NCBI GenBank assembly: GCA_964351905.1 | Contig: CAYGPG010000007.1 | Coordinates: 1 to 63,987 of the forward strand | Direction of reading: 5' to 3' | DNA length: 63,987 nucleotides | Origin: GCA-2708415 sp964351905 | GTDB lineage: Bacteria; Pseudomonadota; Alphaproteobacteria; Micavibrionales; Micavibrionaceae | Shown: piece by piece, positions 8,487 through 15,342 of the stretch | How the letters are laid out: each line of letters starts with the position of its first letter | How positions within the stretch are numbered: position 1 is the stretch's first letter | Program-made: the position numbers and the translations under genes | The notes under the pieces: model-generated | What the model was told of the DNA's origin: nothing | Database searches by the model: none | What the model saw: only the letters and a program-made list of their open reading frames with translations

Positions 8487-9362
8487 ATGGGACATAATCA
8501 TCATCATGGCAATCCGTCTGAAATAGGTGAAAAGCGCTTATGGTGGGCGGTTGGAGCAAATATGCTTTTGACAATAGCCCAAGTAATCGGTGGGTTAATA
8601 TCAGGAAGTTTATCCTTGGTTGCTGATGCACTTCATAATTTTAGTGACGCCGCCTCACTCTTAATTGCTTTGATTGCTATTCGTATTGGGCGTAAGCCAC
8701 CAGATAAATTTAAAACATTTGGATATAAACGCGCTGAAACAATCGCGGCTTTAATAAATCTCGTTACCCTTGTTATCATTGGGTTGTATCTTTGTTATGA
8801 AGCTATTATGCGCTTTATTACGCCCGAACCTATTGCAGGTTGGATGGTTGTGATTGTGGCTGGGATTGCTTTAATTGTTGATGTTTTCACAGCACTGCTG
8901 ACTTATAGCCAATCCAAAAATAGCATGAATATAAAGGCGGCATTTCTACACAATGTAACTGATGCGTTGGCATCAGTAGGTGTGATTGTAGCAGGTACGC
9001 TCATTATATTATATGGATGGGTTTGGACAGATGCTGCAATGACTTTGCTCATTGCGGGGTATGTTTTTTATCAAGGATTTACAACATTACCAAAGGTCAT
9101 CCATTTACTAATGGAAGGAACGCCAGAGGATATAGATATAAATGAAGTTATTAAGGCTCTTGAGGAACAAAAGGGTGTTCAAAATGCCCACCATGTTCAT
9201 ATCTGGCAGTTAGATGAACAACGCAACGCATTAGAGGCGCATATCGTTATTTCAGGTGATGCAGATATGGATACGGTAAAGGTTTCAATTAAAGCAATGC
9301 TTCATGATAAGTTTCATATAGATCATTCAACTATAGAGTTTGAGAATAAGAAATGCTTTTAA
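8487..9362 (+). CDS. Cation diffusion facilitator (CzcD/ZitB-like)
   Basis: A 291-residue CDF antiporter with a His-rich N-terminus (HNHHH) and six membrane segments (about 18-40, 48-66, 86-105, 118-140, 153-172, 178-196). The transport site shows the zinc-type HD-HD pattern: H-x3-D in helix 2 (LVADALHNFSDA) and in helix 5 (HNVTDALAS). The cytoplasmic ferredoxin-like domain (about 205-291) has the expected HHVHIWQLD. It moves Zn (possibly Cd or Co) from cytoplasm to periplasm, feeding the RND pump encoded upstream. It begins 2 nt after the methyltransferase stop and is the last gene of the metal operon. Confidence 0.9.
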   Translation: MGHNHHHGNPSEIGEKRLWWAVGANMLLTIAQVIGGLISGSLSLVADALHNFSDAASLLIALIAIRIGRKPPDKFKTFGYKRAETIAALINLVTLVIIGLYLCYEAIMRFITPEPIAGWMVVIVAGIALIVDVFTALLTYSQSKNSMNIKAAFLHNVTDALASVGVIVAGTLIILYGWVWTDAAMTLLIAGYVFYQGFTTLPKVIHLLMEGTPEDIDINEVIKALEEQKGVQNAHHVHIWQLDEQRNALEAHIVISGDADMDTVKVSIKAMLHDKFHIDHSTIEFENKKCF

Positions 9363-9454
9363 TTAATAGTGGATAATGACTTAAAGTTCTTGAAATGTTC
9401 TGCTTTTTAAATCAAAGTGTATGATTAAAATTAAATTATGCATTTGGATATTCT

Positions 9455-10852
9455 ATGAGACAACTGTCTGTTGAAAATGAATTACGTGATATTGTTAGCA
9501 AGCTTATTACTCAAGTTGAGTTGGCTGCAAAGCAAGGTCGTACTGATATAAATTTAGCATTAGAAGATGCATTTATTCCAATTCTTAAATCTACTCATAA
9601 CCTTCCTAACCTTATCAATCTCAATCGAAAAGAAAAAAACTACCCAGCTATTGATTTGGGAGATGATCATGATCGAGTAGCTTTTCAAATAACATCTACT
9701 ACTTCTATTGAAAAAGTGAAGAAAACAATTCGGAAATTTGTTGAACGAAAATATTATAACTCTTTTGATGAATTATTTATTCTAACCCTAGTTAAAAAAC
9801 AGTCTTCTTATAGCCAAGCTTCAATAAATAAACTATTGGATGATAATTTTGTATTCGACTGTAAAAAGCATATTATTGATCTTAGTGATATTTTAGGAAT
9901 TGTTTCTGGACTTAGATTGCCGGCACAAGAAAGAATACTTCATGAGTTCAAAATCATTCTTGGTGAAGTAGACGCTTATTTAGATTTAACCGAAGATACT
10001 ATTCCAGATTCTTTGAAACTTACATCAAACTTATCTGAAATTATCATTCCTAAGAAAACTTATGTTGCAGAACTAAGGCTGGATAAAAAAGAAATCCTTC
10101 AGCAAGCAAAAGATATATTGGATTATAAAGGAAAGACACTCAGTAAAAGCGGTAGTATCAAGATGGCTTTATTGCTTAATGATGAAGAAACTGATTCTTG
10201 GGTTCTTTATGAGAATAAAATCTTTTCTTTTGAAAATTTAGATGAGGGGGCATTTTCTAGTATTATTGATGGCGGTTCTTTTGAAGAATTTAATACCAGT
10301 GATTTATTAAATAGTAATGAGATTGATAACGTAAACATAGTTAAGCAGTTGCTTTTAAGTAAAGCAAAGCAACAATTAAAAGAGTTAAATGTGAAATTTA
10401 GCATGAAAGAGAAGTGCTTTTATTTTTTACCAAATAAAGAAGATGATATAATTCGCAAAGAAGATTGGGTTGGAAAAAAGAAAGCTACCCGATCTGTTTT
10501 TGAAAAAAGAATGCAAACTAAAGACCCTAGTAAAGTAAATCACTTCAAACATCTTTCGTTTACATTGAATTTTATGGGTATTGATAGCAAATGGTTTTGC
10601 TATGTTGTCCCTAATTGGCTGTTTACTTATAACTGTTACTCTAAATCTAACTACCATGATAAGTTATTATCGCAGCAAAAAAGGCTAGAACACAATCAGT
10701 CGGTAAGAAATCAAGTTCGCTTTCTTGCTTATTTTTTAAACCAAAATTCTAATAAAAAAGATTGGGAATTAAAGTTTGGTGAAATTATTGAATTTGACAC
10801 TGCGGAAGATGATCTGAGTAAAGAGATTCCTGTAGAGGAGATAGCAGCATGA
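9455..10852 (+). CDS. SMEK-like nuclease fused to APAZ-like domain (short-pAgo partner)
   Basis: 465 residues. Residues 1-150 resemble the SMEK domain, a restriction-endonuclease-like fold: an early acid (E38), then YPAIDLGDD (D67) and AFQITS (Q78), i.e. a PD-(D/E)xK variant with Gln in place of the usual Lys-side acid. Residues about 215-450 resemble the APAZ region found in partners of short prokaryotic Argonautes, especially FKHLSFTLNF, then WFCYVVPNWLFTYN, then KRLEHN with VRNQVRFLAYFL. The stop overlaps the Argonaute start by 4 nt (ATGA), so they are translated as a pair. By analogy with SPARTA, SPARSA and SPARDA systems, the APAZ part docks on the Argonaute and guide-target recognition would activate the N-terminal nuclease. 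The SMEK assignment is from memory of the family pattern. Confidence 0.7.
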   Translation: MRQLSVENELRDIVSKLITQVELAAKQGRTDINLALEDAFIPILKSTHNLPNLINLNRKEKNYPAIDLGDDHDRVAFQITSTTSIEKVKKTIRKFVERKYYNSFDELFILTLVKKQSSYSQASINKLLDDNFVFDCKKHIIDLSDILGIVSGLRLPAQERILHEFKIILGEVDAYLDLTEDTIPDSLKLTSNLSEIIIPKKTYVAELRLDKKEILQQAKDILDYKGKTLSKSGSIKMALLLNDEETDSWVLYENKIFSFENLDEGAFSSIIDGGSFEEFNTSDLLNSNEIDNVNIVKQLLLSKAKQQLKELNVKFSMKEKCFYFLPNKEDDIIRKEDWVGKKKATRSVFEKRMQTKDPSKVNHFKHLSFTLNFMGIDSKWFCYVVPNWLFTYNCYSKSNYHDKLLSQQKRLEHNQSVRNQVRFLAYFLNQNSNKKDWELKFGEIIEFDTAEDDLSKEIPVEEIAA

Positions 10853-12249
10853 AATTGAAAGTGTTAAGCGAACCGCTCTTAGAATTTGGAACAGGGACTC
10901 ATATATGCCCTAGAAATGGAATTGAAAGATTAGGCGTGTATGATACGAAAGACGAATTGCGAAGGACTGAACTTAGAATCGGGGCTGTTGGTAGAGGTGA
11001 AGGTATTGATCTTTTAGATGAATGGCTTGAACAATGCCGTAATGGAATTACACGCAAGCCTAGTAATTTTCCCAACCTGTTTAGAGGCTTTGGGGGCATA
11101 AGTGAAGGTTATGGTTTTTCTACAAAATTACTAGACTCTCCTCAATATACACGCACTTTAAAGAAATCTGAAATAACCAAAATTCTTAAACTTCCCTCTC
11201 GAGAAGAGCGTGTAAGGGTTTGTGTAGATTTATATTACGAAGAAATTAGATTTTTATCAGAAAATCGTTCTGTTGATGTTATTGTTTGTTTAATACCAAA
11301 TGAAGTTTTTGATTCTATTTCTGGTGCGTCTAAAGACGAAAGTGAGAATTATCTAGAGCATGACTTTAGACGGTTATTAAAAGCAAATTGTATGCATTTA
11401 AATGTTCCTTTGCAATTAGTTAGAGAGAGAACACTCTTAATTACAAAGCATAAGGGAGATCAACAGGATTTAGCCACTAAGGCATGGAATTTTTGCACTG
11501 CTTTATATTATAAAGGTAATAAAACAGTGCCGTGGAGGTTAATTGAAGATAAGCATAAGCCTAAATCCTGTTATATAGGAATTGGTTTTTACAAGAGCCG
11601 TGATGGAGAAACTATTTCTTCTAGTCTTGCCCAGGTTTTTGATGAATTCGGTCACGGTGTTATTTTAAGGGGTACGCCAGTATCTCTGGACAAAGATGAC
11701 CTTCGCCCTTTTATGAATGAAAGTCAGGCTCATACTTTATTAAAAGAAGCGCTTGAAGAGTATTCTAAGGCTTTAAAACAAAAGCCTGCGCGCGTTGTAA
11801 TTCATAAGACAAGTCTTTTCAGAGATAGCGAAATTATCGGATTTTCAAAAGCATTAGAAGAAATGGGGATTGAAAATCAAGATTTTGTTTCTATTACAAC
11901 TACAGATATAAGGTTATTTAGTGATAATAACTATCCACCTAAAAGAGGAACATTATTAACTTTGTCTGAGAATGACGGTGTTTTATATACTAAAGGTGCT
12001 GTTGATTTCTATAAAACATATCCTGGAATGTACGTGCCAAGTCCTTTAAAAATTACAGCCGTAAATAATGATTCATCTTTAGAAGATATATGCATTGAAA
12101 TTTTGGGGCTTACAAAAATGAACTGGAATAATACTCAATTAGATGGGCGCTTACCAATAACATTAGAATGCGCAAAAAAAATTGGTGACATTATGAAATA
12201 TATTAATGATAATCAAAAACCTCAGGTTAGTTATAGTTACTATATGTAA
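10849..12249 (+). CDS. Short prokaryotic Argonaute (MID-PIWI), catalytically inactive
   Basis: 466 residues, the length of short pAgos that lack N and PAZ domains. The N-terminus (LLEFGTGTHICPRNGIERLG, then RIGAVG) matches the usual opening of these proteins. A MID-like Rossmann region covers about 60-230 (strand VDVIVCLIPNEVF). The PIWI core starts near 237 with KSCYIGIGFYKS, where catalytic Argonautes carry Asp but this one has Gly; at about 315 the strand VVIHKTS lacks the second Asp. The protein should therefore bind guide and target without slicing. The C-terminal MNWNNTQ and PITLECAKKIGDI are typical PIWI ends. It overlaps the SMEK/APAZ gene by 4 nt. The role, nucleic-acid-guided defence against plasmids or phages, is inferred from the family. 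Confidence 0.82.
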   Translation: MKLKVLSEPLLEFGTGTHICPRNGIERLGVYDTKDELRRTELRIGAVGRGEGIDLLDEWLEQCRNGITRKPSNFPNLFRGFGGISEGYGFSTKLLDSPQYTRTLKKSEITKILKLPSREERVRVCVDLYYEEIRFLSENRSVDVIVCLIPNEVFDSISGASKDESENYLEHDFRRLLKANCMHLNVPLQLVRERTLLITKHKGDQQDLATKAWNFCTALYYKGNKTVPWRLIEDKHKPKSCYIGIGFYKSRDGETISSSLAQVFDEFGHGVILRGTPVSLDKDDLRPFMNESQAHTLLKEALEEYSKALKQKPARVVIHKTSLFRDSEIIGFSKALEEMGIENQDFVSITTTDIRLFSDNNYPPKRGTLLTLSENDGVLYTKGAVDFYKTYPGMYVPSPLKITAVNNDSSLEDICIEILGLTKMNWNNTQLDGRLPITLECAKKIGDIMKYINDNQKPQVSYSYYM

Positions 12250-12257
12250 CTATAGAT

Positions 12258-12278
12258 TTGGGACACTCTTGGGACACT
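12258..12278. repeat. Tandem arm-like repeat, island A side
   Basis: TTGGGACACT occurs twice (12258-12267 and 12269-12278), an 11-bp period, just after the Argonaute gene and 117 bp before the tRNA-Trp half. Spacing of one helical turn and position suit integrase arm-binding sites. GGGAC also occurs around 19955-19975, upstream of the island B integrase, so the owner of these sites is uncertain. Confidence 0.5.
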
Positions 12279-12394
12279 AGCAGTTCAAAAGAGGGCATAA
12301 GAGATAATTGTTATGTTAATATAATATTAACTAAGTTATTGATAAATAGTTAAAATTATTATTATAGGCTTTTACCGTTTTACGTAATTTAAGT

Positions 12395-12441
12395 CTCCAA
12401 AACCGTAGGCCGAGGGTTCAAATCCTTCTGCCCCTGCCATT
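12395..12441 (+). repeat. tRNA-Trp 3' half, attachment site (left copy)
   Basis: A 47-bp segment beginning in the anticodon loop (CTCCAAAA, CCA anticodon) and running through the T-arm (GAGGG-TTCAAAT-CCTTC), the acceptor strand TGCCCCT, discriminator G and encoded CCA. No 5' half of a tRNA precedes it, so it is not a functional gene. An identical copy lies at 27668-27714. Tyrosine integrases commonly recombine at tRNA 3' halves, so this is an att site: the right end of the element carrying the metal and Argonaute genes and the left end of the next element. The sequence around it (12250-12645) has no gene. Confidence 0.85.
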
Positions 12442-12505
12442 TTTCTTATTATATATCAGTATGTTAGACGTTTCGGGGCTTGGTGGTGACTTGCAAGAGG
12501 TCGCT

Positions 12506-12527
12506 GCGGGGTAACGCGGGGGTAACG
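12506..12527. repeat. Arm-like repeat at left end of island B
   Basis: A 22-bp element containing GGGGTAACG and GGGGGTAACG with an 11-bp period. A perfect copy lies at 27513-27534 inside the other end of the island, and a 16-bp inverted copy at 14965-14980. These look like integrase arm sites of one element, which supports the proposed limits 12395-27714. Confidence 0.65.
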
Positions 12528-12645
12528 AACCTTAACTCTTTCTTAATTATTTTTACGTAAAACAATATTATTCATTGCGCTTCCCCGCATAATGTAAGGT
12601 AATAGCCAGAGGTCAAAGGGGAAACAGAGATCTCTGGCTATTTAT

Positions 12646-12855
12646 CTACTTCTTCTGTCGATTGTTGTCATTGTGGGCTTCTTTAAAGTCCTCCATCACA
12701 ACATCCAACGCCGTTTCAAAGTCATTAAAAATCACAGTATTCATGAGGCGGTAAAGATACCGCTCTCTTGGTTGCATATTGTGAATTGTCCCTAAATTCT
12801 CCAATACTTTGACGTAGCGGACACGATAGGCATTTTTTTGCGCTTTAGTTATCAT
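12646..12855 (-). CDS. Hypothetical small protein
   Basis: 69 residues from the ATG at 12855, which has AAGGTGG 8 nt before it; an ATG at 12873 would add six residues and overlap the upstream gene. Basic and mostly helical, with many Asn, Asp and Lys at the C-terminus. No family recognised. It is probably co-transcribed with the preceding 75-residue gene, whose stop is next to this start, and sits at the left end of island B. Confidence 0.55.
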   Translation of the reverse strand: MITKAQKNAYRVRYVKVLENLGTIHNMQPRERYLYRLMNTVIFNDFETALDVVMEDFKEAHNDNNRQKK

Positions 12856-12856
12856 C

Positions 12857-13084
12857 TTATGCCACCTTGCCATACTGAAAAGGTTGAGCTGAGGCTAATT
12901 GCGCCCGATAAGCCAGATCAAGCTGTGTTGCCTTTTCCATGAGCTTTTTGAATTTCTTCAAGTTCACTCTGGCTTTGGCTTTTTCTTCATACGCCGCATC
13001 ATACAGCTCTTTTACGTCAAATAACGAAATTCCCTGTTCGTTATCATTATTGTTGGTTAGTTTCTTTAATAGTGTTCCCCACAT
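12857..13084 (-). CDS. Hypothetical small helical protein
   Basis: 75 residues with a good Shine-Dalgarno site (AAAGGAG, 7-8 nt). The middle (about 28-60) is Lys/Glu/Ala-rich and likely one long helix. No family recognised. It is transcribed away from the XRE regulator gene, with a 130-bp shared control region containing a repeated 11-mer. Confidence 0.55.
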   Translation of the reverse strand: MWGTLLKKLTNNNDNEQGISLFDVKELYDAAYEEKAKARVNLKKFKKLMEKATQLDLAYRAQLASAQPFQYGKVA

Positions 13085-13124
13085 ATTATTTCTCCTTTAC
13101 ACAGTTGTTACTCAAATATACCGT

Positions 13125-13196
13125 AAAACACGGAATACCATGTTTTATATTGACTTTAGGTTAAGAAATGGTTAACAAATAAAGAAAAACACGGAA
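13125..13196. promoter_or_regulatory. Repeated 11-mer in divergent control region
   Basis: AAAACACGGAA occurs at 13125-13135 and again at 13186-13196, between the divergent small hypothetical gene and the XRE regulator gene. The first copy is followed by CATGTTTT, making a loose inverted repeat. Candidate operator for the adjacent regulator. Confidence 0.4.
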
Positions 13197-13218
13197 AAGT
13201 GTATAAAAAAGGTAAAAA

Positions 13219-13887
13219 ATGGAAATAAACCCAAAACAACTGCGTTCTGCCCGCGCTTATTTAGATGTAAGCCGTAATGATGTTGCTGATGCAACCAATA
13301 TAGGTGTTCAGACCCTTTCTGATTTAGAGAATGGTAAAACGTCTTCTCCTCGCACATCAACACTTGAAATTCTTAAACTTTATTATGAAACAAACGGCAT
13401 TGAATTTACTGAAGAGGGTGGTATTCGCCCCAATAAAGTGCGTATTCAACAATTTGAAGGGGCAGAAGGTTTCCGCCGATTTATGGATGATGTTTATGAA
13501 ACAGCCAAATCACAAGGCGGTGAAATTTGCCTTCATAATGCAAAGCCTGATAACTGGCTCAAATGGCTTGGTGAAGAATGGAATAAATCTCACACCAGCC
13601 GCATGTTAGAAATTAAAGACAATATTGATTTTAAAATCACAGCAGGTCACAACGATTATTTGATGATTGGCAAACACGCTGAATATCGTTGGCTTCCAAA
13701 AGACATGTGGAATGAACAATCATTTTACGCTTATGGTGACCGTATTGCTCTTTTAAATTTTGAAGATGACAGCGTTCATATTGTTGTCATGCACAATAAG
13801 CGTTTTGCCGAAGGTTTCAGGTCACTCTTTAATGTAACTTGGGACAAGGTCGCCATCATTCCACCAGAAAAGAAGGCTAGTAATTGA
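13219..13887 (+). CDS. XRE-family transcriptional regulator with C-terminal sensor-like domain
   Basis: 222 residues. Residues 6-60 are a helix-turn-helix of the Cro/C1 type (LRSARAYLDVSRNDVADATN, then VQTLSDLENGK). Residues about 75-215 form a separate mixed domain (GFRRFMDDVYETAKSQGGE, then DRIALLNFEDD and RSLFNVTWDKV) like the C-terminal sensor half of TrmB-type regulators; this match is tentative. The next gene starts with TTG overlapping this stop, so regulator and formyltransferase are coupled. It probably binds the repeated 11-mer upstream. Confidence 0.72.
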   Translation: MEINPKQLRSARAYLDVSRNDVADATNIGVQTLSDLENGKTSSPRTSTLEILKLYYETNGIEFTEEGGIRPNKVRIQQFEGAEGFRRFMDDVYETAKSQGGEICLHNAKPDNWLKWLGEEWNKSHTSRMLEIKDNIDFKITAGHNDYLMIGKHAEYRWLPKDMWNEQSFYAYGDRIALLNFEDDSVHIVVMHNKRFAEGFRSLFNVTWDKVAIIPPEKKASN

Positions 13888-14858
13888 CTTCTCAGGAACA
13901 AAATAAAGTTGCTTTGTTTGTTTGTAATGACCTTGCTGGGTTGTTATTTTTAAACATGGCCGTTCCGCGCATAAAGGCAATGGGCTTTGAGCCTGCAATT
14001 TTTAACACTGGTGATCATAAGAACAGAAAATTCAAAATTCCATCCCCGCAGGATGTTGCTTTTTATAATGTTGAATTACTGAGAGATACCATTCTTCCCT
14101 TCGCAGAAAGCGCAAACCCAAATGGCGCACCCAATTTATCATTCAGGCAATTAGCCCAAAAACATGAGTTGGAATATCGTAAAATCATAGATGTGAATGA
14201 CCCTGATTTTATTGCCACTGTTATTGATGATGAAAGATTGATTGGTGGCATTGCGGCTCGCTTCTTACAGGTTTTTGAACAAGAAATAATTGGTGTTTTT
14301 AATGAAAAAGGCTTTCTATGGAATTTTCACAGTGGTTTATTGCCTGACTATGGCGGACTGCTTACACCGCCCAGAGCAATTGTTAATGGAGAAACTGAAT
14401 ATGGTGTAACTGCACATGAAATTGCTGTTGGAATAGATAAAGGCGCAATTATTAATCATGCGCCATTACCATTAAACCCCAACAAACCAATTTTAGAATT
14501 ATACACGGATAGCATTCCCCCTGCTGTAGATATGCTTATCAATGCCTTAAATGAATATAAGACAAATGGTTTTGTTAAAACAACCACGCAACCTGCAATA
14601 ACACCGCCATGCTATACAAACCCTTCACCAGAGGAGATAGCAAAATTTGCCGCTCATGGGATTATTTATGCTGACCCAATTAAAACTGCTGGAATGTTAA
14701 CACCATTATTTGCCAAAGCAGGGACTGATGAAAGCGTTGAGTTAGAGAGAGCATTACAAGGGGCTATCTTAAAACACGAAGCCTCTAAAAATCCTGCTGT
14801 TGTTTTAACCTATCCAAGACCAACAGACGCTGGAATGCCAGCGCGTCAGTACGGATAA
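13884..14858 (+). CDS. Formyltransferase-domain protein
   Basis: 324 residues from a TTG start that overlaps the regulator stop by 4 nt. Residues about 115-220 carry the formyltransferase core: NFHSGLLPDYGGLLTPPRAI, then GVTAHEI-x-GIDKGAII, close to the HxS-x-LP-x-Y and T-x-H signatures of methionyl-tRNA and GAR formyltransferases. The usual Asn-His-Asp active site would map to N-H (in NFHS) and an Asp further on (GIDKG). The substrate is unknown; related enzymes formylate amino-sugars in surface polysaccharides as well as tRNA or purine precursors. Its pairing with a regulator inside an island is unusual. Confidence 0.7.
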   Translation: MTSQEQNKVALFVCNDLAGLLFLNMAVPRIKAMGFEPAIFNTGDHKNRKFKIPSPQDVAFYNVELLRDTILPFAESANPNGAPNLSFRQLAQKHELEYRKIIDVNDPDFIATVIDDERLIGGIAARFLQVFEQEIIGVFNEKGFLWNFHSGLLPDYGGLLTPPRAIVNGETEYGVTAHEIAVGIDKGAIINHAPLPLNPNKPILELYTDSIPPAVDMLINALNEYKTNGFVKTTTQPAITPPCYTNPSPEEIAKFAAHGIIYADPIKTAGMLTPLFAKAGTDESVELERALQGAILKHEASKNPAVVLTYPRPTDAGMPARQYG

Positions 14859-14880
14859 AAAAAGTTTCCCCACTACAGAG

Positions 14881-14920
14881 CCGTCCTTGTTTTTTATAAG
14901 CAAGGACGGTTTCTTTTTCT
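14881..14920 (+). terminator. Rho-independent terminator
   Basis: CCGTCCTTG (14881-14889) pairs with CAAGGACGG (14901-14909), a perfect 9-bp stem, followed by TTTCTTTTTCTT. It ends the regulator/formyltransferase unit. Confidence 0.9.
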
Positions 14921-15342
14921 TGTACCAACACACCCATGAAACAACAAAAACCCATTTTCCGAAGCCCCCGCGTTACCCCGCACGCGGAAATTGGTGAGCA
15001 ATCAGCAGACTTATTGAATTAAATCAGCGATATAGTTGAATTAGGGCTACGGTTTCAACAACCGTCGCTCCATAGGCTTTGAAAGCATTATTGTTTTTTT
15101 GAATGTGTGGGCATGGATTGACCGCCGAGAAATACCCTCGTGTTTTTAAAGTGTGAGGGGAACCCCGTTATGGGGGGCTCTCTGCACTCAACGATCATAA
15201 TTATATCCGCATGAGTTAGCGGTTTAGTGGTTATTCGCGGTCATATCCCATTACCTTCAAATTTTATTGCCAACAAGGAGGCCTACAGAAGTTGATCAGG
15301 CCAACACTTAGAAACGAACCGCTTTTATCCGCGAAACCGCTT
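14921..15342. other. Noncoding stretch of island B
   Basis: No gene seen. It contains the inverted arm-like copy (14965-14980), a short CCCC/GGGG hairpin near 15160-15175, and an 11-bp direct repeat AACCGCTTTTA (15317-15327 and 15335-15345) at the end of the primase-helicase gene. GC-rich compared with surroundings; a replication origin or transfer site is possible but unsupported. Confidence 0.4.

Noticed and set aside
12395..12441. Functional tRNA-Trp genes at the two 47-bp copies
   Set aside because: Neither has a D-arm or 5' acceptor strand upstream.
14921..15342. Replication origin with iterons next to the primase-helicase
   Set aside because: Only one 11-bp repeat pair and a short hairpin; not enough to call an origin.
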